Shown here in pieces: positions 49,474 to 61,552 of a stretch of 64,000 nt of DNA. A program made the position numbers and the translations under genes. Where the stretch lies: NCBI RefSeq assembly GCF_001693255.1, contig NZ_CP016474.1, forward strand, positions 1,072,661 through 1,136,660, written 5' to 3'. How positions within the stretch are numbered: position 1 is the first letter of the stretch; every line of letters begins with the position of its first letter. Below the pieces are notes generated by a model. That model searched no databases, was not told the origin of the DNA, and saw nothing but the letters and a program-made list of their open reading frames with translations. The DNA is from Picosynechococcus sp. PCC 7003 (GTDB lineage: Bacteria > Cyanobacteriota > Cyanobacteriia > Cyanobacteriales > MRBY01).

Positions 49474-50715
49474 GTGAACCAAAGGCCCCTAGCCATTGAT
49501 TTGTTTGCGGGATGCGGCGGAATGTCCCTGGGGCTAGAAGCGGCGGGCTTTGATGTGGTCGCAGCGGTAGAAATTGACCCCGTCCATGCCCTCGTCCATG
49601 AGGTGAATTTTCCCTATGGTGTCACCTTTTGCCGGGATATTCGTCGGCTGGAATGGCCAGAAATGCGCCACGCCATTGAACAGCGCGGCTATTCAACGGC
49701 AGAAATTGATTTACTCACGGGTGGCCCTCCCTGCCAGGGATTTTCAGTGATGGGCAAACGACAGTTGGATGATCCGCGCAATCAATTGATCTTTGAATAC
49801 GTCCGGTTGTTGCGGGAAATTCAACCCAAATATTTTATTTTTGAAAATGTCCAGGGCCTTACGGGGCAACGCCACCAAGGGATGTTGAAACAGCTTTGCC
49901 AAGCCTTAGGCGAGGCTGGCTACCATGTTTTGCCTCCCCAGGTGCTCAATGGTGCTGATTATGGCGCTCCCCAACGACGTAAACGCTTAATTCTCTTGGG
50001 ATATCGCCGAGATGTTCCCCCTGTGGCCTATCCAGCGCCGAGCCATGGCCCTGACCGAAAACCCTATGTCACTGTCCACGAGGCGATCGCCGATTTAGAA
50101 CCCATCCCCGTTTTTACGGATATTGACCGGGGCATTGTCCCCCCCGAACCCCTAGGAACTTTTGGGCGATCGCTCAACGAGCACTTTCGCCATTGCCATT
50201 CCCGTCAACTAGAAACTAATTTTCTCTGGGGACACCTCGGTTCTCAGCATCAACCAGCAATCCAAGCCCGTTTCCAAGCCACCCCCCCCGGCAAAAAAGA
50301 AGCCATTAGTCGCCTCTTTAAGCTCGATGCCCAGGGCCTCAGCAATACCCTACGGGCCGGCACCCCCACCGACAAAGGGTCCTTTACGGCCCCCAGACCC
50401 ATTCATTACCAACTGCCCCGCTGCATTTCGATCCGCGAAGCCGCCCGCCTACATACCTTCCCCGATTGGTTTCAATTTCACCGCAAAGTTTGGCATGGCT
50501 TTCGGGAAATTGGCAATGCTGTGCTACCGCTCCTGGCAAAAAAAATTGCCCAAGAAATTATTCATACGTTAGAAATTCAGCCGGATTTGCTACCCCAAAA
50601 AACAATTTATATTACCCAAACTGATGCCTTATGGTATCCCCTTGGGCAAGCTAGTCAATATTGGGAAATTCCGTGGCATTTGGTTCCGCGCCGCCGCCGT
50701 CCTCCCTCACCTTAA
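49474..50715 (+). CDS. DNA (cytosine-5)-methyltransferase, solitary
   Basis: 413 residues with the ordered C5-methyltransferase motifs: I DLFAGCGGMSLGLEAAGFD, IV TGGPPCQGFSVMG with the catalytic Cys, VI FENVQGL, VIII PQRRKRLILLG, and X IGNAVLPLLAKKIA; a short target-recognition region lies between VIII and IX. Start is GTG 49474 with GGGAG ten bases upstream. No restriction endonuclease is next to it. The N-terminus is like the cyanobacterial M.Ssp6803I group, which methylates CGATCG, the core of HIP1; the specificity here is my inference. Confidence 0.9.
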   Translation: MNQRPLAIDLFAGCGGMSLGLEAAGFDVVAAVEIDPVHALVHEVNFPYGVTFCRDIRRLEWPEMRHAIEQRGYSTAEIDLLTGGPPCQGFSVMGKRQLDDPRNQLIFEYVRLLREIQPKYFIFENVQGLTGQRHQGMLKQLCQALGEAGYHVLPPQVLNGADYGAPQRRKRLILLGYRRDVPPVAYPAPSHGPDRKPYVTVHEAIADLEPIPVFTDIDRGIVPPEPLGTFGRSLNEHFRHCHSRQLETNFLWGHLGSQHQPAIQARFQATPPGKKEAISRLFKLDAQGLSNTLRAGTPTDKGSFTAPRPIHYQLPRCISIREAARLHTFPDWFQFHRKVWHGFREIGNAVLPLLAKKIAQEIIHTLEIQPDLLPQKTIYITQTDALWYPLGQASQYWEIPWHLVPRRRRPPSP

Positions 50716-50896
50716 AAAATCATAAAAGTCATATTTTTTGAAACCCAATTTTTCACCTATGATGACTATATTGCTATTTAGCAGACTATCTTTTTAAACC
50801 CCAATAACCTGTTATAAGACTGATTTCTAGCTGGTAGAAACTAGTTTATTTTTATTGTTTAATTCTTGTTAATGCTCCTCCTCGATCACGGGTACT

Positions 50897-52447
50897 ATGG
50901 ATTTTCTCCGACTGCGGCACAGTCGATGGCTACGATGGCTCAGCCTCAATAGCTGCTTGGCGATCGCCTATGCCTGGACTGCGGAAATCAGTCTGATTTT
51001 TACCACCTTACCGGGAACTGTCGCCTCAGTATGGCTCCCCTCAGGGTTGACATTGGGCTTAATTCTTCTTTTCGGTAATCAAATCTTACCGAGCATTGCC
51101 CTAGGTTCCCTCTGGGTTATTTCTTTTGATTTGATCGAACGGGATCCAAATATTAGTCTTCATGCTTTTGTTTGGGTTAACTTCGGTTGCATTGCCGGCA
51201 ATTTAGTACAACCCCTTTTAGCCCGTTTTATCCTAAAAAAATATGCCCAGAATCGATACTTTTTCAATCAAGTTCGGGGCGTTTTGACTTACATCACCGC
51301 AGCAACTATTTCGCCGATGGCCTCCGCTTTTATTGGTGTCACCAGTGTTGTTTTTGCAGGACGTATGGAATGGGAACACTATGGCTTAAATTGGTTTACT
51401 TGGTGGTTGGCCAGTACCTTAGCCCACTTGATTTTTACGCCTGTTATTCTTCTAGGAAAGGATTTCTTTAGTCGAAAAATTCCCTACCATGTTGTAGAGG
51501 CGGTGCTAATTTTAGCGATTTTTATCGGTGTGAGCTGGAGTATTTTTATCCAAAGTTACCCCGTCGCCTATCTACTGCTGCTTATTTTGAATTGGACGGT
51601 GTTTCGCTATGGCGCTTTTGTTTCAAGCCTATTGGTGAGTATTGTTTCTCTCTTGGCGATTTATACAACCGCCCATGGTTTGGGGGTATTTGTTTTAGAG
51701 TCTCAAAATCAATCCCTATTGTTTTTGCAATCATTTATGGGGGTATTTGCCCTCAGTTCTCTGCTCCTCTCGGCGGCAGTCGAAGAACGAAGCCGCGCCC
51801 AGTCTTCCCTAAAAAAAGCCCTGGACAATTCCACAAAGCTGGTTTTAGAAAGAACCAAGGAATTACGGCGTAGTGAAGCACTGCTCCGGCAGACCAACCA
51901 AGAATTACAAAAATTAGTTCATTTAGACGGTCTAACCCAAATTGCCAACCGACGCTGTTTTAATCAACGGCTCACGGCGGAGTGGCATCGTCTCTACCGC
52001 GAACAGAAACCTCTGGCGTTAATTCTCTTTGATGTGGATTACTTCAAACGCTACAACGACTTCTACGGCCACCAACAGGGAGATGAATGTCTGATTCAAA
52101 TTGCCCAGTCGGTGAAACACATTCTCAAGCGACCGGCAGATTTGGTGGCTCGCTATGGGGGAGAAGAGTTTGTGGTTGTGTTACCAAACACGACTCAGGA
52201 AGGGGCAACCATCGTCGCCAAGCGAATTCGGCGAACCATCTTAGATCTCCGAATCGCCCATAATGCAACGGAAACGGGTGAGGCAATCGTCACCGTCAGC
52301 CTCGGTGTTGTCAGTGGTATTCCCCAGGGCCAGGAAAAACCCCTGACCTTTGTGCAAAAAGCTGATCAAGCTCTCTATTTAGCCAAGCAGCAGGGGCGCA
52401 ACCGCATTGTTGTCGCCGGGGAGTCTGAGTTGCCCCGTTTGCCTTAG
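50897..52447 (+). CDS. MASE1-GGDEF diguanylate cyclase
   Basis: 516 residues. Residues 1-300 are a MASE1 membrane sensor with about eight helices (TVASVWLPSGLTLGL). A short coiled coil leads to a GGDEF domain at about 345-515: LDGLTQIANRRCFNQRL, FDVDYFKRYNDFYGHQQGDECL, and the intact A site RYGGEEFVVVL. It should make c-di-GMP. The inhibitory I site (RxxD ahead of GGEEF) reads RPADLVARYGGEEF, with RPAD in the right place, so product inhibition is likely. No EAL domain. Confidence 0.92.
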   Translation: MDFLRLRHSRWLRWLSLNSCLAIAYAWTAEISLIFTTLPGTVASVWLPSGLTLGLILLFGNQILPSIALGSLWVISFDLIERDPNISLHAFVWVNFGCIAGNLVQPLLARFILKKYAQNRYFFNQVRGVLTYITAATISPMASAFIGVTSVVFAGRMEWEHYGLNWFTWWLASTLAHLIFTPVILLGKDFFSRKIPYHVVEAVLILAIFIGVSWSIFIQSYPVAYLLLLILNWTVFRYGAFVSSLLVSIVSLLAIYTTAHGLGVFVLESQNQSLLFLQSFMGVFALSSLLLSAAVEERSRAQSSLKKALDNSTKLVLERTKELRRSEALLRQTNQELQKLVHLDGLTQIANRRCFNQRLTAEWHRLYREQKPLALILFDVDYFKRYNDFYGHQQGDECLIQIAQSVKHILKRPADLVARYGGEEFVVVLPNTTQEGATIVAKRIRRTILDLRIAHNATETGEAIVTVSLGVVSGIPQGQEKPLTFVQKADQALYLAKQQGRNRIVVAGESELPRLP

Positions 52448-52823
52448 TCCGAAGGCGCTATTGAAAAGGCCCTAATCCAAAGGCGATCGCCTTGCCTACA
52501 ATTTGTCAGCCCCTAGGTTTTAAGCCCAGATTAACGGCGATTTATCCCTACGCTAGCCTGGATTAAAAGTCCATTAACCCCGTGCAAGATGATCTCAGGG
52601 AACGACCCAACCGTCTATAATGTGGGATGATTTCAACGATTTGCTTTAATTTCGAGCATTTTGTTTTGATCCACTACCCGACATCCCCTTTGAAGTCATC
52701 CTTTTCTACAAACTCGGGAATCTGTATGGCGTACCATGACCCCCCAAAAAAATTTTCCGGGAGTACACACCATGCACACTACTTTTTAAAGCACCAAAAT
52801 AAGAAACCTAAGGAGTTGAATCC
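52448..52823. promoter_or_regulatory. Intergenic region upstream of sqdB
   Basis: 375 bp with one HIP1 site and no gene. A perfect TATAAT at 52616-52621 (within CTATAATGTGGG) would give an sqdB leader of about 200 nt, but a -35 box is not evident. AAGGAG, seven bases before the sqdB ATG, is a strong ribosome site. The long leader has no structure that I recognise as a riboswitch. Confidence 0.4.
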
Positions 52824-54026
52824 ATGAAAATAATTGTTCTGGGTGGAGATGGGTTTTGCGGCTGGCCCACAGCATTGCATCTGTCGAAAGCAGGTCACGA
52901 TGTTGTTATTGTTGATAACCTTTCCAGAAGAAATATTGATAATGAACTGGAAGTAACATCACTGACGCCGATTAGCCCAATGTCGGTCAGGCTCAGAGCA
53001 TGGAAAGAACTCACTGGCAAAACAATTCAGTTCTTCAACTTCAACATTGCCCACGAATATGACCAGCTCCTCAAGCTGTTCGTTGACTACCAACCGGATG
53101 TTGTCGTTCACTTCGCCGAACAACGGGCGGCTCCTTATTCCATGAAGTCTCCCAAGCACAAGCGCTATACCGTTGATAACAATCTGAACGGTACAAATAA
53201 TGTGCTTTGCGCCATTGTCGAATCAGGTCTCGATATCCATGTGGTTCACCTCGGCACCATGGGGGTTTATGGCTATGGCACCGCCGGAATGAAGATTCCA
53301 GAAGGCTACTTGGATGTTCAGGTAGTTACCGAAGAAGGCAAAGTAATCGAAAAGCAGATTTTGCACCCGGCAAATCCTGGCAGTATCTATCACATGACCA
53401 AAACCCAGGATCAACTATTTTTTGCCTACTACAACAAGAATGACCAAGTCCGGGTTACTGACTTACACCAGGGGATTGTTTGGGGTACCAACACCGCAGA
53501 AACATCAATGGATGAACGGCTCATCAACCGCTTCGATTATGATGGCGATTATGGTACGGTTCTCAATCGCTTTTTGATGCAAGCAGCTGTGGGCCATCCG
53601 CTGACTGTCCATGGTACTGGCGGCCAAACTCGTGCTTTTATTCATATTCAAGATACGGTGCGTTGTGTCGAATTGGCGATTAGCAACCCTCCGGCCAAAG
53701 GAGAGCGGGTCAAAATCCTCAACCAGATGACGGAGACCCACCGCGTCCGGGATCTGGCGCAGATGGTGGCAAATATTGCTGGGGCGGAAATTCAATATTT
53801 AGAAAACCCCCGGAATGAAGCGGCAGAAAACGAACTGTATGTGGATAATCAGTGCTTCCTGGATATGGGCCTAGAGCCAACCAAGCTCGATAAGGGGCTG
53901 ATGTTGGAGGTCACAGAAATCGCGAAGAAATATGTGGATCGCTGCGATCGCTCTCGGATTCTCTGTACTTCTAAGTGGACTCAAAGTGCGACTTCAGAAC
54001 CGCTGAAAGTTCCCGCAAAAGTTTAG
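52824..54026 (+). CDS. sqdB: UDP-sulfoquinovose synthase
   Basis: Makes UDP-sulfoquinovose from UDP-glucose and sulfite for the thylakoid sulfolipid SQDG. 400 residues of the extended SDR type: NAD loop VLGGDGFCGWPTALHL, the NLSRRNID segment, VVHFAEQRAAPYSM, the active-site TMGVYGYGT with Thr in place of Ser and a YHMTK Tyr-Lys pair near 190-194, and the HGTGGQTRAFIHI loop. All match cyanobacterial and plant SqdB/SQD1. sqdX is not adjacent. A HIP1-based terminator follows. Confidence 0.96.
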   Translation: MKIIVLGGDGFCGWPTALHLSKAGHDVVIVDNLSRRNIDNELEVTSLTPISPMSVRLRAWKELTGKTIQFFNFNIAHEYDQLLKLFVDYQPDVVVHFAEQRAAPYSMKSPKHKRYTVDNNLNGTNNVLCAIVESGLDIHVVHLGTMGVYGYGTAGMKIPEGYLDVQVVTEEGKVIEKQILHPANPGSIYHMTKTQDQLFFAYYNKNDQVRVTDLHQGIVWGTNTAETSMDERLINRFDYDGDYGTVLNRFLMQAAVGHPLTVHGTGGQTRAFIHIQDTVRCVELAISNPPAKGERVKILNQMTETHRVRDLAQMVANIAGAEIQYLENPRNEAAENELYVDNQCFLDMGLEPTKLDKGLMLEVTEIAKKYVDRCDRSRILCTSKWTQSATSEPLKVPAKV

Positions 54027-54056
54027 AGCTTAGAGGTTTTAAATATTTGGCGTAAT

Positions 54057-54080
54057 GGGGGGCGATCGCCCCTCTTTTTT
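54057..54080 (+). terminator. Terminator after sqdB built on a HIP1 palindrome
   Basis: GGGGCGATCGCCCC at 54059-54072 is a perfect 14-bp palindrome whose core is HIP1, followed by TC and six T. In RNA the CGAUCG core would supply the loop. Confidence 0.7.
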
Positions 54081-54150
54081 GTTGATTGAGCTTTTGGCTC
54101 TCGTGCGGTGGCGAGGCGAAAAAAGATCTGATTTTTTTAAATAATTTTTA

Positions 54151-54190
54151 AATAAAAAAAGAAGACCTCCATAGCAGCCCATGGAAGTCT
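54151..54190 (-). terminator. Intrinsic terminator after rpmB
   Basis: On the minus strand AGACTTCCAT pairs with ATGGAGGTCT (one G-T pair) around GGGCTGCT, followed by TCTTTTTTT. It is 35 bp after the rpmB stop. Confidence 0.85.
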
Positions 54191-54224
54191 AATAAAAGTG
54201 ACGAAAAACTGGGCGTTTTTGACC

Positions 54225-54461
54225 TTAGAGTTTGTTAAGGTTGATGCCAGCTTCTCTAGCCATGGCGTCGATGCCTTTCTTTTCAAGGGTTTTGATGGCT
54301 TTGGTGGAAAGACGTAGGCGGACAAAGCGATTGCCTTCGGGCCACCAGACTCTTTTCCACTGTAAATTAACTTCCTGTAGCTTTTTCGTCCGACGGTGGG
54401 AGTGGGAAACCGCCATCGCATTATTGGCTTTCTTGCCGGTAATCTGGCACTTACGGGACAT
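54225..54461 (-). CDS. rpmB: 50S ribosomal protein L28
   Basis: 78 residues with the bL28 pattern: [20 protein letters not shown] at the N-terminus, then [19 protein letters not shown] and a C-terminal [17 protein letters not shown]. It is the normal length for cyanobacteria. The gene stands alone with its own terminator, divergent from a short membrane-protein gene. Confidence 0.97.
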   Translation of the reverse strand: MSRKCQITGKKANNAMAVSHSHRRTKKLQEVNLQWKRVWWPEGNRFVRLRLSTKAIKTLEKKGIDAMAREAGINLNKL

Positions 54462-54540
54462 ACGAAAGATCTCCTAGCAATTTTTATAATAAGTAATCCA
54501 ATCTACAATCATAGTGCATTAACGAAGCGAGGCCAAATTC

Positions 54541-54729
54541 ATGCAACGCGGAAAACTGACCGCTATTATTACCGGAGCGATTTCTCTTTTGTTGGCGATC
54601 GCCTATTTACTGCTCGTCCAAATTCTGGATTTTCGCGGCGAAATGAAACCCGCGCCGATGGTGGAGATGCTCCCGACAATGATCAGTGTTTTAGAACAAC
54701 CCTGCACTAATCAGAAGTTTTACTCCTAA
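54541..54729 (+). CDS. Small single-helix membrane protein
   Basis: 62 residues from ATG 54541: basic start MQRGK, a membrane helix (LTAIITGAISLLLAIAYLLLV), and a soluble part DFRGEMKPAPMVEML. It contains a HIP1 site in the helix codons. I believe similar short proteins exist in related cyanobacteria, but I recognise no function. Its frame is open and codon use looks normal, but no strong ribosome site is seen. Confidence 0.55.
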   Translation: MQRGKLTAIITGAISLLLAIAYLLLVQILDFRGEMKPAPMVEMLPTMISVLEQPCTNQKFYS

Positions 54730-54867
54730 GCATTACAGCGATTTCCCTGGGGCGACTAAGTCAGGCCGCTAGAATGAAACTATGACAATCAATGGGCGAT
54801 AGTCCTCCAGTCCTCAAATTCATTCATACATTCATAGGGCGATCGCTCGGCAACTGGAGAATTTTAT

Positions 54868-56310
54868 ATGGCTTTTACTGGGGAAGAAAAATCTTCCCAA
54901 AATCCAACCATCGCAACCCCCTCAACGGACAATTCCCCGCAACAAAAACAAGAGTTTAATGCCTGGCAACTGTGGAACATGAGCATTGGCTTCCTTGGGA
55001 TTCAGTTTGGTTGGGGCTTGCAGATGGCAAATATGAGCTCTATTTTTGAACATCTTGGCGCCAGCGCCCACAGCATTCCTATTCTTTGGTTGGCAGCCCC
55101 CCTGACGGGTCTTTTGGTACAACCAGTCATTGGCAATTTAAGCGATCACACCTGGACTCCCCTGGGACGTCGTCGCCCTTATATTCTCGTAGGGGCTATT
55201 TTGGCATCGATGGCGTTAGTCCTGATGCCCCAATGCAGCAGCCTTTGGATGGCGGCGGGACTCCTGTGGATCTTAGATACCAGCGCCAATACGAGTATGG
55301 TGCCGTTTCGGGCATTTGTTGGGGATCTCTTACCCCAGCGGCAACGGACAAAAGGGTTTGCGATGCAAAGCGTGATGGTTGGCCTAGGGGCGATCGCCGC
55401 TTCGATGTTGCCTTGGCTTTTGAGTCACTTATTCGCTGTAAATTCTGCCACTGGCCCAGATCAGCAGATTCCCCAATCCGTCACTTGGTCTTTTTATATT
55501 GGTGCAGGGCTCTTTCTCAGTACAGTCTTGTGGACGGTGCTGACCACTGCAGAATCTCCCCCCCCGGACTTAGACCGCTTCGATCAACTCAAAGAACAAC
55601 GGGGTGGTATTCGCCAGAGCTTCAGTGAAACCTGGCAAGTGTTGGGGCAAATGCCACCGACTATGTATCGACTTGCCTGGGTGCAAATCTTTACTTGGTT
55701 GGGGATCTTTTGTTTCTTTATTTACTTCCCGCCAGCGGTAGCCCGGAATATTTTTGGGGCTGTGGATATCCAGTCCACCCTCTACAACCAAGGGATTGAA
55801 TGGGCGGGACTTTGTTTTGCTGTTTTTAATGCCGTCTGTATTCCCTTTTCGTTCCTTTTGCCCTGGTTAACCCGTCGCGTTGGCCGCAAGGTAATTCACA
55901 TCATTTGTCTTTTGTGTGGTGGCTTGAGCCTCATTGCCCTCTTAAAAATTCAACAACCCTGGCTGATTTTACCTTCGATGGTTGGTTTTGGCTTGGCCTG
56001 GGCCAGTGCCCAAGCGATTCCTTATGCCATTTTGACCTATGCTTTACCGACCCAAAGACGGGGTATTTATCAAGGCATTTTTAACTTTTTTATTGTGTTG
56101 CCAGAAATTGCGGTTTCCCTGGGCTTCGGCTGGATTATGGAACATTGGCTCCAGGACAATCGACTCGCTGCTGTGGTCTTAGGAGGAAGTTTTCTCGTGA
56201 TTGCGGCAGGCTTGATGGTGTTTGTCCCGACAGAGGCAAAGCAATTAGCGGCACGACAAACGCCACCACAACAAGTAAAAGAGCCTGCCGTTGTTGATTC
56301 GACGGTCTAG
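54868..56310 (+). CDS. MFS transporter of the GPH/SLC45 sugar-carrier type
   Basis: 480 residues with about twelve membrane helices and a hydrophilic N-terminus of 35 residues. Between helices 2 and 3 the loop NLSDHTWTPLGRRRPYILVG is the SLC45/GPH signature (RxGRRRP). Such carriers move sucrose or other sugars with protons. Sucrose is suggested because the genome makes it, but no transporter-substrate evidence is present here. It overlaps the convergent ctpA by 4 bp at its stop. Confidence 0.85.
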   Translation: MAFTGEEKSSQNPTIATPSTDNSPQQKQEFNAWQLWNMSIGFLGIQFGWGLQMANMSSIFEHLGASAHSIPILWLAAPLTGLLVQPVIGNLSDHTWTPLGRRRPYILVGAILASMALVLMPQCSSLWMAAGLLWILDTSANTSMVPFRAFVGDLLPQRQRTKGFAMQSVMVGLGAIAASMLPWLLSHLFAVNSATGPDQQIPQSVTWSFYIGAGLFLSTVLWTVLTTAESPPPDLDRFDQLKEQRGGIRQSFSETWQVLGQMPPTMYRLAWVQIFTWLGIFCFFIYFPPAVARNIFGAVDIQSTLYNQGIEWAGLCFAVFNAVCIPFSFLLPWLTRRVGRKVIHIICLLCGGLSLIALLKIQQPWLILPSMVGFGLAWASAQAIPYAILTYALPTQRRGIYQGIFNFFIVLPEIAVSLGFGWIMEHWLQDNRLAAVVLGGSFLVIAAGLMVFVPTEAKQLAARQTPPQQVKEPAVVDSTV

Positions 56311-57551
56311 GGCACTTGGGAAATTTGGGCGATCGCCTGGTCTTGGGTCAATAGATCGAGGGCCGCTTGATATTGCAGATCCGTTTCACTGCCCATCATC
56401 CCATAGCCGATTGGCTCTTGGGGCACCACCTCATCGGGCATAATCCCTAACTTATTAATGTCATGGTGCAGGGGAGTTTCATATTTCGCGACGGTGACTG
56501 CCATGCCCGCTCCATCTGGCAATTCAAACAGCGATTGGATCAGCCCTTTCCCAAAGGTTTTCTCGCCCACGAGCACCGCCCGACCATTATCCTGGAGTGC
56601 CCCGGCTAAAATTTCACTGGCGCTAGCCGTCGCTTGATTCACGAGGACGACCAGGGGCGCATTGGTGAGGGGTTGGCCCACGGCACTGTAGCTTTCGAAA
56701 ATACCTTGGCGGTTGACCGTGTACACAATGGTTTCTTGATCAAGCCAGAGGCGTGCAATCTCGATGCCAGCCTGGAGCAAACCACCGGGATTATTGCGCA
56801 GATCTAAAACGTAGCGGTCAGCTCCCTGTTTTTGCAGCTGATTCAGGGATTTAATAATTTCTGTTTTGGCGTTGGCACTGAATTGGTTGAGGCGAATGTA
56901 ACCCACTTTTTCGCCATTTTTTTCGTCTAATTTGTCATAGACAGGATTCAGGGCAATGGTGTCACGGGTCACTTTGACGATGCGTACCGTATCTGTTTTT
57001 GGCGATTTTACGGTGAGGGAAACGGTGCTGCCTTTTTTGCCGCGCATTCTTGCCGCCGCCTCCTCCAGGCCAATATTGCGGGTATCAATGCCATCAATGG
57101 CTAAAATTTGATCTTTTGCTTCAATGCCAGCCGCTTCGGCTGGGGAACCAGGCAGGGGCAAAATCACCTCTAAAACATCGACTTCTGGATTGACATTGAT
57201 CTGTAAACCGACCCCCGATAGTTCGCCGGAGGTGCTGACTTTTAGGCTGCGGTATTGCTCTGGGCGCAGGAGGCGAGTGTAGGGGTCATCGAGGAGGGCC
57301 AACATTTCGCCCACGGCTTCATAGGCTTCTTCGCGGGTTTTGAGGGGCCGCTTGAGAAATTTTTGCCGGATGATCCACCAATTTTGATGGTTAAAGGTTT
57401 CATCGACGTAGGCTTGACTAACGTAACGCCAGGCCTGGAGCAGTAAATCTTGTTCGTCGGTAAAGGCGATCGCCCGCTCTATGGGCCCAAAGACCAATAC
57501 CAACACTAGCAAAAGACTGCAAAGACCAGCCTGTAAACGTTTTCTCAGCAT
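56307..57551 (-). CDS. ctpA: Carboxyl-terminal processing protease for photosystem II D1
   Basis: 414 residues, S41 family. A signal peptide (LCSLLLVLVLVFGPIERAIAF) sends it to the lumen or periplasm. PDZ domain near residues 100-190 (LSGVGLQINVN, then PLPGSPAEAAGI), catalytic Ser in ATASASEILAGAL and Lys in GEKTFGKGLIQ. In PCC 7002 the ctpA gene divergent from petBD has 414 codons as I recall; CtpA trims the D1 C-terminus to allow assembly of the Mn cluster. Confidence 0.93.
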   Translation of the reverse strand: MLRKRLQAGLCSLLLVLVLVFGPIERAIAFTDEQDLLLQAWRYVSQAYVDETFNHQNWWIIRQKFLKRPLKTREEAYEAVGEMLALLDDPYTRLLRPEQYRSLKVSTSGELSGVGLQINVNPEVDVLEVILPLPGSPAEAAGIEAKDQILAIDGIDTRNIGLEEAAARMRGKKGSTVSLTVKSPKTDTVRIVKVTRDTIALNPVYDKLDEKNGEKVGYIRLNQFSANAKTEIIKSLNQLQKQGADRYVLDLRNNPGGLLQAGIEIARLWLDQETIVYTVNRQGIFESYSAVGQPLTNAPLVVLVNQATASASEILAGALQDNGRAVLVGEKTFGKGLIQSLFELPDGAGMAVTVAKYETPLHHDINKLGIMPDEVVPQEPIGYGMMGSETDLQYQAALDLLTQDQAIAQISQVP

Positions 57552-57721
57552 CCGTCGAGTTTTATGAAAAATACTTGATTATTTTTAACACTATAGCGAA
57601 ATTAACGGCCCTTTGACGGGTTTTGAGGTTATCCTGGGGCGATCGCCGTCAACAAAAATTGGCCCTGACGCCATTAGGGTCACTTCCGCCAAAAAGCCCG
57701 ATAATCCTTTCACTTCACCAC

Positions 57722-57751
57722 TTGACAGAGCAAGCTGTGTTACATTTTTGT
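57722..57751 (+). promoter_or_regulatory. Possible petBD promoter elements
   Basis: TTGACA at 57722-57727 fits a -35 box. GTTACATT at 57739-57746 is like one half of an HLR1 (RpaB) box. A good -10 hexamer is not evident at 17 bp. The petB start is at 57782, so the leader would be short. Confidence 0.3.
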
Positions 57752-57781
57752 AAAGAGATTTTTCGTTTCTAATCAGGCTTC

Positions 57782-58450
57782 ATGTTTACAAAAGAAGTTA
57801 CCGACTCCAAATTATATAAGTGGTTTAACGAAAGACTAGAAATCCAAGCGATCTCTGACGACATTTCTAGTAAATACGTTCCCCCCCACGTCAATATCTT
57901 CTATTGTCTGGGTGGTATTACCCTTACCTGTTTCATTATCCAGTTCGCCACTGGATTCGCAATGACCTTCTACTACAAGCCCACCGTAGCAGAGGCATTT
58001 ACTTCCGTTCAATACATCATGAATGAAGTGAACTTCGGTTGGTTGATCCGTTCGATCCACCGTTGGTCTGCCAGCATGATGGTCTTAATGATGATTCTCC
58101 ACATCTTCCGGGTGTACCTCACCGGTGGCTTTAAGCGTCCCCGTGAGCTGACTTGGATTACCGGGGTCATCATGGCGACGATCACCGTTTCCTTCGGTGT
58201 AACTGGTTACTCCTTGCCTTGGGACCAAGTTGGTTACTGGGCAGTCAAGATTGTGTCTGGTGTACCTGCGGCGATTCCTGTCGTGGGCGACCAAATGGTT
58301 GAGTTGCTTCGCGGTGGCGCAAGCGTTGGCCAAGCAACCCTAACCCGTTTCTACAGTCTGCATACTTTTGTTCTACCTTGGTTGATTGCGGTCTTCATGT
58401 TGGCCCACTTCCTCATGATCCGTAAGCAAGGTATTTCTGGTCCTTTGTAA
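57782..58450 (+). CDS. petB: Cytochrome b6
   Basis: Heme-binding core subunit of the cytochrome b6f complex in the thylakoid. 222 residues, the standard length. Four helices with heme-ligand His pairs in [20 protein letters not shown] and [19 protein letters not shown]; the Qo-side motif [20 protein letters not shown] is intact, and Cys near 43 for the extra heme c is seen in NIFYCLGG. petD follows after 56 bp, so this is the petBD operon. Confidence 0.98.
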   Translation: MFTKEVTDSKLYKWFNERLEIQAISDDISSKYVPPHVNIFYCLGGITLTCFIIQFATGFAMTFYYKPTVAEAFTSVQYIMNEVNFGWLIRSIHRWSASMMVLMMILHIFRVYLTGGFKRPRELTWITGVIMATITVSFGVTGYSLPWDQVGYWAVKIVSGVPAAIPVVGDQMVELLRGGASVGQATLTRFYSLHTFVLPWLIAVFMLAHFLMIRKQGISGPL

Positions 58451-58506
58451 GGATCAGGTTTTCCGTTTGCTCAAAACAACGTTCTTGTTGAGGAGAACTT
58501 TTACTC

Positions 58507-58989
58507 ATGTCTATCATGAAAAAGCCGGATCTTAGCGATCCAAAACTCCGGGCAAAACTGGCTCAAAACATGGGACACAATTACTATGGTGAGCCGGCTT
58601 GGCCCAATGACATTCTTTTTACCTTCCCCATCTGTATTGCGGGAACCATCGGTTTAATTACCGGCTTGGCGATTCTCGATCCAGCGATGATCGGTGAACC
58701 GGGTAATCCTTTCGCAACCCCTCTGGAAATTTTGCCGGAGTGGTACCTCTACCCCGTCTTCCAAATCCTCCGGGTGCTGCCCAACAAACTGCTGGGTATT
58801 GCTTGCCAAGGGGCGATTCCGCTGGGTTTGATGATGGTGCCTTTCATTGAGAGCGTCAACAAATTCCAAAATCCCTTCCGTCGTCCGGTGGCGATGGCTG
58901 TTTTCCTTTTTGGAACGGCAGTCACTCTCTGGCTCGGTGCGGGTGCTTGTTTCCCCATTGATGAGTCTTTGACTTTGGGCCTGTTCTAA
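58507..58989 (+). CDS. petD: Cytochrome b6f complex subunit IV
   Basis: 160 residues, with the N-terminal [20 protein letters not shown], the conserved WPND and [24 protein letters not shown] (the PEWY Qo-site motif), and three membrane helices ([41 protein letters not shown]). GAGGAG eight bases before the start is a strong ribosome site. The gene is cotranscribed with petB. Confidence 0.98.
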   Translation: MSIMKKPDLSDPKLRAKLAQNMGHNYYGEPAWPNDILFTFPICIAGTIGLITGLAILDPAMIGEPGNPFATPLEILPEWYLYPVFQILRVLPNKLLGIACQGAIPLGLMMVPFIESVNKFQNPFRRPVAMAVFLFGTAVTLWLGAGACFPIDESLTLGLF

Positions 58990-59178
58990 AAATACATGCC
59001 TAATTTTTTAGACTAATTTTATTTTTCATTTCTAACAAAATTGGCGATCGCCCCCTTTGGCTCCGGCTAAACGATGGCGATCGCCTTTTGCGTGACCCCT
59101 ATCAGCATTTCCGGACGGAGAAGCATCAAGGCTAGACCCTGTGCCATGTATCATTTAGGCTGAGAAACATTCCGTTGA

Positions 59179-61490
<2,312 letters not shown>

Positions 61491-61552
61491 ATCACTGGTT
61501 TATCTAGCAAAAAAGATATACTAGAAACAATTTTAAGCCCACGAAAAAAGCG

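Noticed and set aside
52627-52827. 66-codon frame in front of sqdB
   Set aside because: It begins in the likely sqdB leader and runs over the sqdB ribosome site; no family pattern.
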